Assembly (NCBI GenBank): GCA_023168345.1
Contig: AP025689.1
Location: forward strand, 2,106,001-2,170,000
Direction of reading: 5' to 3'
DNA length: 64,000 nucleotides
DNA from: Lysinibacillus sp. PLM2
GTDB lineage: Bacteria > Bacillota > Bacilli > Bacillales_A > Planococcaceae
The position numbers and the translations under genes are program-made. This document shows positions 16,124-25,448 of this stretch, piece after piece. The stretch's first letter is position 1. Every line of letters begins with the position of its first letter. The notes beneath the pieces were generated by a model. That model did not search any database, had not been told where the DNA came from, and saw nothing but the letters and a program-made list of their open reading frames with translations.

Positions 16124-17506
16124 ATGATGTTCGAAGACAAAACAGGAAAACGAGGGCTTATCTTTAAAAGTGGTATTTTATTTACCTTTTTATTAATCCT
16201 CACATCTTTAACATTATATTTATTTGAGCTTTATGGTTATTTACATTTACCTCATTTCAAGGTAACCATTGATTATCTTTTACAGATATGTACTTTCATT
16301 TTTATATCCTATTTAATATTAGCGATTGTCCTAGGATTTATCAGAATGTTAATACTATTTTATTTTGTAAATAAACAATTAAATCGCAAAAAAATTATAC
16401 GAGAATATTTACATGCGAATCAGCGATCGATTCGACCATACCTTCCATTCGTTTCTGTTATTATTCCTATCTACAATGAAGAAGTTGTAATAAAAAGAAC
16501 AATAACATCAATCTTAAAATGTGATTATCCCTTTATAGAAATTCTTATTATTGATGATGGTTCAACTGATAACTCCTCCTCCATCATTAAAAACAATTTT
16601 TCAAAGTATCATAATGTTCATTATATTTATAAAGAAAATGGAGGTAAAGCTTCTGCTTTAAACCTAGGTATTAAAAAAGCGGTTGGAAATATTATTGTCA
16701 CCATTGATGCAGACACTATATTTACAGGTACAACTATTAATCATTTAGTAAACCCGTTTTCTGATCCACTCGTTGCTGCAGTATCAGGTAACTGTAAAGT
16801 TGGAAATGTTAAAAACCAACTAACATTATGGCAACATATTGAATATGTAACATCAAATAATTTAGATAAACGTGGATTCGAAGAAATTGGCTCAATTACA
16901 GTTGTTCCGGGCTCTAATAGTGCTTGGAGAAAATCTTTTCTAATAGAAGTTGGAGGATTTGCTGATGATACTTTAGCGGAAGATACTGATTTAACATTTA
17001 AAGCATTAGAGGCTGGATACAAAATAATTTACGAAGATCGAGCTATTTCATATGAAGAAACACCAGAAAATATTATGGATTTCTTAAAACAAAGATTCCG
17101 TTGGTCTTATGGGATCATTCAAGTTATTTGGAAACACCGAAAGACAATTTTACATTCTAATAATAAAGCATTAAAATATTTTGCCGTTCCGAGTTTACTA
17201 TTTAATTATCTTGTTCTGTTAACGATTCCACTTGCAGACATAGCATTTATATTTGCGTTAGTTCATGGATCTATGTCAATTTTCTTATTTGTACTGATCT
17301 TCTATTTTATTGACTTCCTCTACTCATGCATCGCATTTAGAATCGAAAAAGAAAATTTGCGACCTCTATGTTGGGTTTTTGTTCAACGAATAGCGTATCG
17401 TTTGTTTCTTACGTATATCACTTGGAAAACATTAATTGAAATAATAAACGGTTCACGACAGGGGTGGAACAAAGTAAATCGAACTGGCAACAATTTATTT
17501 AAATGA
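16124..17506 (+). CDS. Membrane glycosyltransferase family 2 (PgaC/HasA-like)
   Basis: A 460-residue processive-type synthase. Two N-terminal membrane helices (about residues 12-35 and 50-80), a GT2 catalytic domain (about 100-330) and C-terminal helices (about 345-420) are seen. Catalytic landmarks are DDGSTDN, DADT, AEDTDLT and QRFRWSYG, the last being the Q-x-x-R-W product-binding motif. This layout matches synthases of poly-N-acetylglucosamine or hyaluronan type, which build and extrude a polysaccharide. It heads a co-directional cassette with WbqC, PIG-L and DegT genes, which suggests a deacetylated or amino-sugar-containing glycan. The actual sugar is unknown. Confidence 0.88.
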   Translation: MMFEDKTGKRGLIFKSGILFTFLLILTSLTLYLFELYGYLHLPHFKVTIDYLLQICTFIFISYLILAIVLGFIRMLILFYFVNKQLNRKKIIREYLHANQRSIRPYLPFVSVIIPIYNEEVVIKRTITSILKCDYPFIEILIIDDGSTDNSSSIIKNNFSKYHNVHYIYKENGGKASALNLGIKKAVGNIIVTIDADTIFTGTTINHLVNPFSDPLVAAVSGNCKVGNVKNQLTLWQHIEYVTSNNLDKRGFEEIGSITVVPGSNSAWRKSFLIEVGGFADDTLAEDTDLTFKALEAGYKIIYEDRAISYEETPENIMDFLKQRFRWSYGIIQVIWKHRKTILHSNNKALKYFAVPSLLFNYLVLLTIPLADIAFIFALVHGSMSIFLFVLIFYFIDFLYSCIAFRIEKENLRPLCWVFVQRIAYRLFLTYITWKTLIEIINGSRQGWNKVNRTGNNLFK

Positions 17507-17595
17507 TTCTATTTATAATTCCAAATACCTAGTTCAATAAATTAGGCTGGAATTCTATAACTATTTAAATAATCATCAATAAAGGCTGCGTGATT

Positions 17596-18285
17596 ATGAA
17601 AATTGCAATCCATCAACCAAATTACTTACCTTGGATCGGCTATTTTGATAAGATCGATCAGGTTGATAAATTTGTTATTCTCGATAAAGCTTTTCATACT
17701 AAAAGCGGTTTTGTCCATCGAAATAAAATAAAAACACCTCAAGGACCCATTATGCTAACTGTTCCATTAAAAAATAAAGAAAAACCTATTAAGGAACTTC
17801 TTATTGCAAACGAAACTAATTGGCGTTGCAAACATTGGAAAATAATTGAGAACAATTACAAAAACACACCTTTTTGGTCTCTATATAAAGAAGGCTTTGA
17901 GGAAATATTTGAAAAAGAATGGAAGTATCTTGATTCACTTAACATTACACTTATTAAACATATACTTTCATTACTTTCAATTACTACTGAAATTTTAATA
18001 GAATCTGATTTTAATATAGACTTTGGTCATGGAAATTCAAGAAATGTTAACATTGTTTCTCATTTAGGTGGCAATATCTATTTATCTGGCGTGGGAGCAA
18101 AGGTATACAACGATCCAGAAGAATTTGAAAAACGTGGAATTGAGTTAGATTACCAAAATTTTAATCATCCAATATATGTACAACGATTTGGAAATTTTGA
18201 TTCTCATCTTTCCATAATCGACCTACTTTTTAACTGCGGACCAGAATCAATCGAACTCATTCGTAAACAGAGAAATAAACAATGA
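17596..18285 (+). CDS. WbqC-like family protein
   Basis: A 229-residue protein starting at the ATG that gives the family's usual N-terminus MKIAIHQPNYLPWIGYFDKI. AAAGG lies 10 bases upstream; the frame opens two codons earlier at a GTG. WbqC-like proteins occur in O-antigen and surface-glycan clusters, but their activity is not established. The conserved N-terminal H-Q-P-N-Y-L-P-W and a central S-G-x-G-A-K-x-Y-x-D are visible. It lies 90 bp after the GT2 gene and 42 bp before the PIG-L gene. A link to amino-sugar modification is inferred from context. Confidence 0.88.
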   Translation: MKIAIHQPNYLPWIGYFDKIDQVDKFVILDKAFHTKSGFVHRNKIKTPQGPIMLTVPLKNKEKPIKELLIANETNWRCKHWKIIENNYKNTPFWSLYKEGFEEIFEKEWKYLDSLNITLIKHILSLLSITTEILIESDFNIDFGHGNSRNVNIVSHLGGNIYLSGVGAKVYNDPEEFEKRGIELDYQNFNHPIYVQRFGNFDSHLSIIDLLFNCGPESIELIRKQRNKQ

Positions 18286-18327
18286 ATACCTACAAAACAA
18301 TCCTCAAAAATTCTAGGAGGTGAAATT

Positions 18328-19011
18328 TTGATTTCATCAGGAAAAGAACGTATATTGATCATCGCGCCTCATGCTGATGATGAGGTACTTGGTTGTGGCG
18401 GACTTATTGAAAAAGCATGTCGACTTAATAATGAAGTGAAAGTAATCGTTGTTGCTGTTGGTGACATTACACATACTCACAGCGGAGAAAAAGTATTAGC
18501 CGAAACAAGAATATCCGAGCTAAAAGAAGCGCTAGAAGTTCTTGGATGTGTAAATTTTGAGGTAATGTATACAGATAAAGATTCCTTACTTGATACAATT
18601 CCTAGATATGAGATTATTTCTAAGCTCGACACGATTATTGACAGTTTTTTACCTACTATAGTTTTTATCCCACTTCCAAGCTACCATCAAGATCATATTG
18701 TACTTTTTGAAGCCTGTTTCGCTTCCTTAAGGCCGAAACCCAATCATCTAATCAAACTAATTGCTGTATACGAATATCCATTAATATCTTGGCAATTTAA
18801 AAAATTTTGGAATACAGGTGAATTATATTTAGACATTTCCGATACCATTGAAAAAAAAGTAGAAGCTTTCCTTAAACATAAATCTCAAAGACGTCCTGCA
18901 AAACACTTAATTTCACCTGAAAGTGTAAAAAAATGGGCAGAGATGCGTGGTTTAGAAAGCGGTCTCGAATATGCAGAAAAATACTATATATTGCGTTCGT
19001 ACATTTTATAA
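18328..19011 (+). CDS. PIG-L/LmbE-family deacetylase
   Basis: A 227-residue zinc deacetylase of the PIG-L family with a TTG start behind AGGAGGTG. The metal motif A-P-H-A-D-D-E-V is near residue 13 (usually AHPDDE, with the His and Asp kept), and the second part is HQDH near residue 113. Family enzymes remove acetyl groups from N-acetylglucosamine-linked substrates (as in bacillithiol, mycothiol or GPI synthesis). Beside a PgaC-like synthase it could deacetylate a lipid- or nucleotide-linked amino sugar; that is inference. Confidence 0.88.
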   Translation: MISSGKERILIIAPHADDEVLGCGGLIEKACRLNNEVKVIVVAVGDITHTHSGEKVLAETRISELKEALEVLGCVNFEVMYTDKDSLLDTIPRYEIISKLDTIIDSFLPTIVFIPLPSYHQDHIVLFEACFASLRPKPNHLIKLIAVYEYPLISWQFKKFWNTGELYLDISDTIEKKVEAFLKHKSQRRPAKHLISPESVKKWAEMRGLESGLEYAEKYYILRSYIL

Positions 19012-19042
19012 TTTTGCTTCCATGTAGTTAGGAGGACGGATT

Positions 19043-20095
19043 ATGATGAAAAAGGAAAATCCAGGGAATTGGAATAGTCATACACCAATACCACACAATC
19101 GTCCGACTCTTGGAAAAGCCGAAGCTTTAGCTGCAATTAACATATTACGATCTGGTTGGGTGGCACAGGGAAAAACTGTTGAAGCGTTTGAAGAAGAGCT
19201 ATGTGATTTTCTTGGATTACCAAATGGTTGTGCTGTTGCTGTTTCAAGTGGGACTGCTGCGTTATATCTATCTTTACTCTTCTTAGGTGCAAAAGATAAA
19301 AATGTAGCGTTTCCCACTTATACATGCTCAGCTTTAAGAAATGCATCTACACTTGCAAGAGCTAAATCATTTTTAGTGGATAGTCAAATTAATTCACCGA
19401 ATATAGATATAGAATTGATTGATAAGAATGTAGACATAGCCATTGTTCCTCATATGTTTGGAATACCTCAAATAATATATCCAAAACATAAATCTATTAG
19501 AATTATAGAAGATTGTGCACAATCACTAGGTGCAAAAGTAAAAGGTTCTAATGTTGGAATACAAGGGGATGTTGGTGTTTTTTCCTTTTATGCTACTAAG
19601 TTAATTACTTCAGGTGGGCAAGGTGGAATGATCGTTTCAAAAGACTCAACACTAATACAAGAAATAAAGGACTATCGGTTATTTGATAGACGAAGCGATT
19701 CAAAAATTCGTTTCAACTTCCAAATGACTGACTTACAGGCAGCAATTGGAACAACACAATTAAGGCAGTTACCCCAATTTATTGCTAGACGTGAGGAAAT
19801 ATTTGAACAATATTGTTCCGCAGGTTTGCCATTAATTGATGGTCCTCCAAATACAAAGGCAGTTCGATTCAGAGCTATTTTAAATACATCAAAACAAGAT
19901 GAAGTGATTTCTGCTCTTCAAAATAACAATATCACTGCCGTTATACCTATTAAAGAATCTGAATTAATAGAATCCTTGGATAAATATCAAAATGCGTTGT
20001 ATTGGACAAAAAATACAGTATCTTTACCAATTTATCCAACATTAAAAGACAATGATGTAAAACGAATAATAGAAGTTGTGAAAAATACGCTATAA
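19043..20095 (+). CDS. DegT/DnrJ/EryC1-family sugar aminotransferase
   Basis: A 350-residue PLP enzyme. The N-terminal motif HNRPTLGKAEALAAIN and the VSSGTAALYLSL phosphate-binding turn are typical. DCAQSLGA carries the cofactor Asp, and SFYATKLITSGGQGG carries the Schiff-base Lys. DegT enzymes convert nucleotide-linked 3- or 4-keto sugars to amino sugars (SpsC, WecE, PseC) or act in aminocyclitol synthesis. Last gene of the glycan cassette, followed by a bidirectional terminator. No sugar dehydratase is present nearby, so the keto-sugar donor must come from elsewhere. Confidence 0.9.
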   Translation: MMKKENPGNWNSHTPIPHNRPTLGKAEALAAINILRSGWVAQGKTVEAFEEELCDFLGLPNGCAVAVSSGTAALYLSLLFLGAKDKNVAFPTYTCSALRNASTLARAKSFLVDSQINSPNIDIELIDKNVDIAIVPHMFGIPQIIYPKHKSIRIIEDCAQSLGAKVKGSNVGIQGDVGVFSFYATKLITSGGQGGMIVSKDSTLIQEIKDYRLFDRRSDSKIRFNFQMTDLQAAIGTTQLRQLPQFIARREEIFEQYCSAGLPLIDGPPNTKAVRFRAILNTSKQDEVISALQNNNITAVIPIKESELIESLDKYQNALYWTKNTVSLPIYPTLKDNDVKRIIEVVKNTL

Positions 20096-20111
20096 ACAAA
20101 TGTTCAGATTG

Positions 20112-20160
20112 AAAAAAGCTTGCCCTACTCAATCATTAGTTGGGCAAACTTTTATTTTTG
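20112..20160. terminator. Bidirectional intrinsic terminator
   Basis: AAAAGCTTGCCCTACT / AGTTGGGCAAACTTTT, with T runs on both sides. It lies between the converging DegT gene and the carbonic-anhydrase-like gene. Confidence 0.85.
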
Positions 20161-20209
20161 CTTCCTATATTTCGTTTGTTCATGAGCGTTTTTAAGTGAT
20201 GTCTCTTTT

Positions 20210-21031
20210 TTATTTTAGATTAATCTTATATATACTCCGACCGTTTAATTCTTGAACTGGTCTATTATTTTGTGGATAAATTTCAGCAAAGACTTCTATT
20301 TGCTGTGATGACATTTCAACTGGTTCCTCTAATAAAATCCATGTGATTCCTTGTGTACATGGAGGGGTTGTTAACGAGCCGGTATATAGGTAAATATTAT
20401 TAACTTCTGGTAACACTTCTAATAAATTGACATTCTCCTCAATTTCAATGGCTTTACTCGTTTTTTCCTCAGGTAATTCCGACCACAAATTTGCTAACTC
20501 GGTGTTAATTTTCCCCTCTTTAATGAAAACCCCAACAACTGCTATTTTCCCTTCTTTGTTTTTATGAAAAAGATGACCTTCCATATTAAAAACTTCTTCA
20601 TTTATTTGATGCTCACTTGGATTATGAAAATAGATTTGTTCAAGTGTATATTCCTCATCGTCAATTAGAAGCTTGTTCTTCCCTGTTGGGTCATTGATTT
20701 GAATCGTATAGCCATTATTCTCGAGCAAAAATTTAGTCGGTTCATATTTTAGTTCTATTTTCACATTTTTCTTTTCTGGTGCTATAATTTCATCCGTTAT
20801 ATTTATAGGAGACTGCTCACTTCCATTACCACAGGCTGAAAAAGCAGGGTCAATTGTTTCCCATTCTGTTGGACCTGTTTCGGCCTCGTACGACCAGTAA
20901 ACTTGTGTTGTCAACGATTCTTTCTGATCATTGTTTATTTCTTTTGGAACGTTGCTGAATGATACGTATACAATTATGGCGATAACAATTTGAATAATTA
21001 ATAAGAACGAATAATATTTCACCCTACTCAA
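20210..21031 (-). CDS. Alpha-carbonic-anhydrase-like protein with altered zinc site
   Basis: 273 residues: an N-terminal signal or anchor helix (about 7-25), then an alpha-CA fold with EQSPINIT (72-79) and GSLTTPPCTQGITW (218-231). The conserved Cys pair (68 and 225) fits a secreted protein. Zinc ligands 2 and 3 are His136 and His153, and the gatekeeper pair Glu140 and Thr221 are kept. The first zinc ligand (His94 in human CA II) is Tyr134 in QIYFHNPSEH, codon TAT where CAT is expected. The proton-shuttle His64 position is Tyr108 in NNGYTIQIN. Known CA-related proteins that lose a zinc His are inactive, so this may be a binding protein rather than a CO2 hydratase. Confidence 0.88.
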   Translation of the reverse strand: MSRVKYYSFLLIIQIVIAIIVYVSFSNVPKEINNDQKESLTTQVYWSYEAETGPTEWETIDPAFSACGNGSEQSPINITDEIIAPEKKNVKIELKYEPTKFLLENNGYTIQINDPTGKNKLLIDDEEYTLEQIYFHNPSEHQINEEVFNMEGHLFHKNKEGKIAVVGVFIKEGKINTELANLWSELPEEKTSKAIEIEENVNLLEVLPEVNNIYLYTGSLTTPPCTQGITWILLEEPVEMSSQQIEVFAEIYPQNNRPVQELNGRSIYKINLK

Positions 21032-21122
21032 AATATAAATCCTCCTTTGATGTTACTCATGATGTTATTACTAAATTAACCATAAATTGTGTAACACAAA
21101 CAAAAATCATTATTTGTTGAAA

Positions 21123-21150
21123 TAAAAAAAGCCTCCGGAATTGGAAGGCT
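21123..21150 (-). terminator. Intrinsic terminator, orphan
   Basis: AGCCTCC / GGAAGGCT with seven T on the minus strand. It is 300 bp past the yqhG stop and may be a second terminator for the same transcript. Confidence 0.65.
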
Positions 21151-21402
21151 AGACAGTAAGAACCAGTTCATCCTTCTGTTCAAATTTATAAAAAATTCTC
21201 TCGTTTGGTATATGTAAAATTCATTAAGTTCCACATGGTTTCAGTCACAACTTAGAGTCGAAATTTTTTAATTACTAATTCTTTCTGTAACCTCTTAAAT
21301 TCTCTTTATTTACTCATCATTTAACCTATTACTCCCCTATAATCTATTAAACATATTAATTAACTAGTAAAATTTAGTCTTCAGGGGATTAAAACTATTA
21401 AA

Positions 21403-21445
21403 GGTTGCATTTATCCTTCAATATTTCATAAAGATAAATGCAACC
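21403..21445 (-). terminator. Hairpin terminator of yqhG
   Basis: A perfect 13-bp repeat GGTTGCATTTATC / GATAAATGCAACC just past the yqhG stop. The T tract on the minus strand is weak (CCTTTAAT). Confidence 0.65.
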
Positions 21446-21450
21446 CTATT

Positions 21451-22236
21451 TTATGATGACAAATAAAACAGTCCTCCATTTATAATTTCTACATTTATTC
21501 TCGGACTGAAGCGTTCTTCTAAAGCCCTTTTCTCAATTTCATAGGATTCAGGCTTTTCTTCTACATCTACATAAAAATAATCTAATATTTCTTGCTCCCG
21601 CTCCCATCGTCTTTTTGCTTCCTCTGCCCATGTATGATCATCCTGTTGAACGATGGATTGGATCATTTCATCTAATCTCTCAAGAGCTCTACTTGGTTTA
21701 ATAATATACTGTAGACAAAATGCATGTTCAGGTTTCGTATTTACTAAATTGAAATCCTTTATCGATTCATGAAAATTATCCTCAATTACACCATTTAGTA
21801 AATTAATTCCTAAAGAATGGAGCCTTTCTTTCGTTCTGTCACAATAATAAGAGACCTTATAATTTACACAAAAATACGGGGTTAGCACTAAACTTTTTCC
21901 TTGTTGTGACGCAACTTTTTCATACATTTGTACAAATGCCCCAAGTTCTTTCGTTGCCTTAAAAATTTGATTTAATCTACGGGAACCAAAGTGGATAATT
22001 TCACCCAAAAATGGATTCTCAATTTTTGAACGATTAGTAATTAATGTTAATCTTGCAGGATTTGCGGGACTATTTGTCGTCTCAATATATTTCCAGTAAA
22101 AGGGGCGATTCATAATTTTTTTGTCAATATCAATTGTTAGCTGTACTGTTAGTTGATGTCCCTCATCTGAAATGATTTCACAATTAGTTTCTGTGAAAAA
22201 TGTTTTTAAATAGTCATGAACTTGATATGCAAACAC
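21451..22236 (-). CDS. yqhG: YqhG-family protein
   Basis: A 261-residue protein of the YqhG family found across Bacillales, of unknown function. No catalytic motif, signal peptide or membrane segment is visible. It has a long basic/acidic helical stretch near residues 190-220 (WAEEAKRRWEREQEIL). It follows the SNF2 helicase gene by 48 bp on the same strand, the same pairing as yqhH-yqhG in B. subtilis, which supports both the name and a shared function. The start has an AGGAGG site. Confidence 0.85.
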   Translation of the reverse strand: MFAYQVHDYLKTFFTETNCEIISDEGHQLTVQLTIDIDKKIMNRPFYWKYIETTNSPANPARLTLITNRSKIENPFLGEIIHFGSRRLNQIFKATKELGAFVQMYEKVASQQGKSLVLTPYFCVNYKVSYYCDRTKERLHSLGINLLNGVIEDNFHESIKDFNLVNTKPEHAFCLQYIIKPSRALERLDEMIQSIVQQDDHTWAEEAKRRWEREQEILDYFYVDVEEKPESYEIEKRALEERFSPRINVEIINGGLFYLSS

Positions 22237-22284
22237 AGTGATTCCTCCTTTTGTAAAGCAAAGAACTTTTGCTAAGGACTTCTA

Positions 22285-23817
22285 TTAAGCTTTTCTAGTC
22301 AGAATATCGTCTAAATCTCCTACTACTTTTTCGAAAACATCAATTTTATCCCCAAGTAAATCTAATATTTTTTGTTCGATAGTATCTTCAATTGCCAGGT
22401 TGTAAATATGAACATCCTCTTCTTGTCCTAAACGATGAACACGGCCTATCCTTTGTTCTAATTTCATTGGATTCCATGGCAAGTCATAGTTAATTACATG
22501 ATGACAAAATTGTAAGTTAATACCTTCGCCGCCAGATTCCGTTGCAATTAACACTTGATCTCGTTCTCTAAATAATTGCTTTACCCAATCTCGTTTACTT
22601 TTACTAAATTTCCCATTAAATAAAACACTAGAAATGCCTTTTGTATTTAAATACCATTGTAAGTATGCCTGTGTTGCACGATATTCTGTAAATATAATAG
22701 CTTTATCATTTGCTTCCTTGATGATTTCAAGAGCCTGTTCTGCCTTTGAATTTACTTCAAGATTTATTAGCATCTCTATAATTTCTTCTATATAATCTAT
22801 TTCTTCTTTTGTTATACATTTTTCTTTCATTTTATTTAAAGTTAAAAAGGTAGCTTCTTTACTACTACACATTTCCTTTAGTAACGTCACCATCGTAAAT
22901 GAGCTTGTAAAAGCAGATGAAACATTCTTCAACTCGGCTATTTTCTCATAAACTTTTCTCTCATCATCAGTAAATTGAACAGGAACGGTCTTCACCTTAC
23001 GAGTTGTCCATTCAATCCCTGTATCTTGTCTTCGGTTTCTAACCATTACCTGATTCACAAGTTCCTTTAAATACTTTTCTTGCTCTATGCCGTGCTTACT
23101 TGCAGAAAATGATGATTGAAATGTTTCAAAATTTCCTAAATGTCCAGGTTTTAATAACGAAACTAGATAAAAAATTTCAAATACATCGTTTTGAATTGGC
23201 GTTGCCGTTAGCAATAAGCAAAACTTTTTCTTTAAACTTTGAACAAATTGATAAACTTGTGTTTTATGATTCTTTAATTTATGTGCCTCATCTATGATGA
23301 TCATGTCATAATTTTGTTCGTAAATTTTCTCTCTATGCGGACTCTTCTTTGCGGTATCCATACTCATAACAACTACATCATATTGATCTAATGGGGTATT
23401 TTTTTTATAAGGTATTGCAGGGATAAAAAATCTTACATTCAATTCTGTTACCCATTGATTTTGTAAAGAAGCCGGTACTAATATTAATGTCTTTTTAACT
23501 AGCCCACGAATCATATACTCTTTCATTATTAAACCAGCTTCTATTGTTTTCCCGAGTCCTACTTCATCAGCCAATATTGCTTTACCGTTCATTTTTTCAA
23601 TTACAGTCTGGGCAGCTTCTACTTGATGAGGTAGTAATTGAAGATTTGTTAGGAACTTTGGTGCTTGAAGGCCGGAAAATTCAGGAATTAAGTTCATTTT
23701 TTCAATTTCATAAGTCATTTTATATAATGTCCAGCTATCCCACGGCCCATCTTCTTCAAATCGCTTATTAAAGTCTTCTCTCCAGTTGGACAATCGTTCA
23801 ATAATCAAATGCCTCAC
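22285..23817 (-). CDS. yqhH: SNF2/RapA-like DEAD-box ATPase, YqhH
   Basis: A 510-residue SNF2-family helicase-like ATPase. The Q-like LLPHQVEAA is followed by Walker A ADEVGLGKTIEAG (about residues 82-94), DEAH in IIIDEAHKLKNH, motif III LTATPIQND, and in the second RecA domain IFTEYRATQ, TESGGEGINLQFC and QRIGRVHRLGQ. It lacks the extra N-terminal domains of RapA. Such proteins remodel protein-DNA or RNA polymerase complexes. It is co-transcribed with yqhG. The start is uncertain: the frame opens at GTG 23817, and a TTG lies three codons inside. Confidence 0.9.
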   Translation of the reverse strand: MRHLIIERLSNWREDFNKRFEEDGPWDSWTLYKMTYEIEKMNLIPEFSGLQAPKFLTNLQLLPHQVEAAQTVIEKMNGKAILADEVGLGKTIEAGLIMKEYMIRGLVKKTLILVPASLQNQWVTELNVRFFIPAIPYKKNTPLDQYDVVVMSMDTAKKSPHREKIYEQNYDMIIIDEAHKLKNHKTQVYQFVQSLKKKFCLLLTATPIQNDVFEIFYLVSLLKPGHLGNFETFQSSFSASKHGIEQEKYLKELVNQVMVRNRRQDTGIEWTTRKVKTVPVQFTDDERKVYEKIAELKNVSSAFTSSFTMVTLLKEMCSSKEATFLTLNKMKEKCITKEEIDYIEEIIEMLINLEVNSKAEQALEIIKEANDKAIIFTEYRATQAYLQWYLNTKGISSVLFNGKFSKSKRDWVKQLFRERDQVLIATESGGEGINLQFCHHVINYDLPWNPMKLEQRIGRVHRLGQEEDVHIYNLAIEDTIEQKILDLLGDKIDVFEKVVGDLDDILTRKA

Positions 23818-24060
23818 CTCACTAATTCTCTAATTTATTTTGTCCAAAAAAGGAAAACATATGTTTTGAAACTTGTAAATGAAATAAAATTTCAAAAATA
23901 TTATTATTTTTAATTTTCTGTTAATAAGATTAGATACTTGTAAATTTCTTTTGTATAATAGAAATCACTATAAGGAAAGAGTAAACTATGGTAGAATTTA
24001 CTAACTAGTGTATTGCTTATCTTTATTAGTGAGTGTTTAAAAATAAGGGGGTAAATGTGG

Positions 24061-25266
24061 ATGCCATCAAAAAGAGAAATGTTGGAAGAGATTTTAAAGA
24101 AATTAGAAAGTGTGGAATTAGCACAGCTGGAAATGAGTGCTTCTATTCGAGAGTTACAGTCTACACAGCTCAATAAAAAACCTTCAATTGGAGAAATAGA
24201 AAAATCTCAAATTGAGCTAAATGACCCTACTATTGATGTACAAAAATCTCAGCATTTAGAGACTACTCCTACTTTTGAATCTCAAAATATTATTATCCCT
24301 ACAAAATATGAAAATCATACTTCCAAATTAAATGAAAATACCATTCTTGAACTACAAATAGTCATCAATGAACTAAAGAAATCCATATTGGAAATAAATA
24401 CATCCCAACAGAATATTCATACAACACTATTAGAATTGCAGGAACATCAAAACCAACCAGTTACCATCCAAGAACAGGAATCGTCTACTACTATAAAAAT
24501 TCAAGAATTTGGAGAAGTAAGATCCTCCATTGCTGAATTAAAAACTTCCTTGAGTGGAATAAAAGAAACAATGGATGAGCTACAAACCTCACATCAAATG
24601 ATGCATACAAATATTGAAGATGTTAAAGCGTCACATTATGATTTAAAAGCCACAATCACTGAATCAACTGTGTTAAATAACGATTTTAATATAAATCAAT
24701 TAGATACCCATGAGATTGATGAGTTAAAAGCAACAATTACTGAATTGCAAAATTCATTATTTGAAGTTAAGAATTCATTATTTGATCTACAAGCATCTCA
24801 GAAAACCGTTAGCTTAACTGTTCAAGAATTACAAAACGTTTACTCTGATCTCCATGCATCAAATATAGATTTAAATAATACTATTTTTGAATTCAATTCT
24901 TCTCAAAATGATTTGAAAGAAAAACTTACTGATATACAAACGTCTCAAAAAACAATGCAAGATTCAATAGATTTAGTGCAGGTAGACTTCGGACCTATTA
25001 CAAATCAGGTTGAAAAATATAGTGACCGGATTAATATGTTAAAAAATTATGTGGATAAATTACATGAGGATATTCTGAAATTGTTTGAGGAAATGGAAAC
25101 GATTAAAAAACATAGTATAAAAAACTCTACTTTACTAACGCCATTAAATAACATTGTCCCTAAGCTACTACAAATTGAATCAGACATGAATATTCTGAAA
25201 AAGCAACTTGAAGCTAACTCTATTAATGCAACTCATGATCGTTTAGTTAAAAATTTGAACTTATAA
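24061..25266 (+). CDS. Long coiled-coil repeat protein, unknown function
   Basis: A 401-residue protein from ATG 24061, chosen because GGGGG lies about 9 bases upstream; another ATG is two codons earlier. Almost the whole protein is built from irregular repeats of the type I-x-E-L-Q-x-S-Q or L-x-D-L-Q-A-S-Q (for example ELKTSLSG, DELQTSHQ, FDLQASQK, DIQTSQK), with a leucine/isoleucine every 3-4 residues. This points to a long, soluble coiled coil rich in Ser, Thr, Asn and Gln. There is no signal peptide or membrane segment. It diverges from yqhH. I do not recognise a family. Confidence 0.7.
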   Translation: MPSKREMLEEILKKLESVELAQLEMSASIRELQSTQLNKKPSIGEIEKSQIELNDPTIDVQKSQHLETTPTFESQNIIIPTKYENHTSKLNENTILELQIVINELKKSILEINTSQQNIHTTLLELQEHQNQPVTIQEQESSTTIKIQEFGEVRSSIAELKTSLSGIKETMDELQTSHQMMHTNIEDVKASHYDLKATITESTVLNNDFNINQLDTHEIDELKATITELQNSLFEVKNSLFDLQASQKTVSLTVQELQNVYSDLHASNIDLNNTIFEFNSSQNDLKEKLTDIQTSQKTMQDSIDLVQVDFGPITNQVEKYSDRINMLKNYVDKLHEDILKLFEEMETIKKHSIKNSTLLTPLNNIVPKLLQIESDMNILKKQLEANSINATHDRLVKNLNL

Positions 25267-25313
25267 TCCCCTGCTGTCATATTTTATAAAAATAGAACTT
25301 CTCGCTATAAATC

Positions 25314-25349
25314 AGGTCATTATAACTGAATCGTTATAATGACCTTTCT
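25314..25349 (+). terminator. Intrinsic terminator
   Basis: AGGTCATTATAAC / GTTATAATGACCT, a 13-bp perfect stem with a 6-base loop and a T-rich tail. It follows the coiled-coil gene. Confidence 0.85.
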
Positions 25350-25448
25350 TTGTTGTTAAATTGAATTGCTTGTAATTTTTGCTTTTGTAAATTTTAATAC
25401 GAATTATAACTAATTGCTTGTGTTAATGCGTCTTATGGCTTTAATGTT

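Larger units (their letters stand above)
21032..21450. other. Intergenic region with two terminators
   Basis: 419 bp without a coding frame that I can support. It holds the minus-strand terminator at 21123-21150 and the yqhG terminator at 21403-21445. The 250 bp between them are AT-rich, and I see nothing else. Confidence 0.5.
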
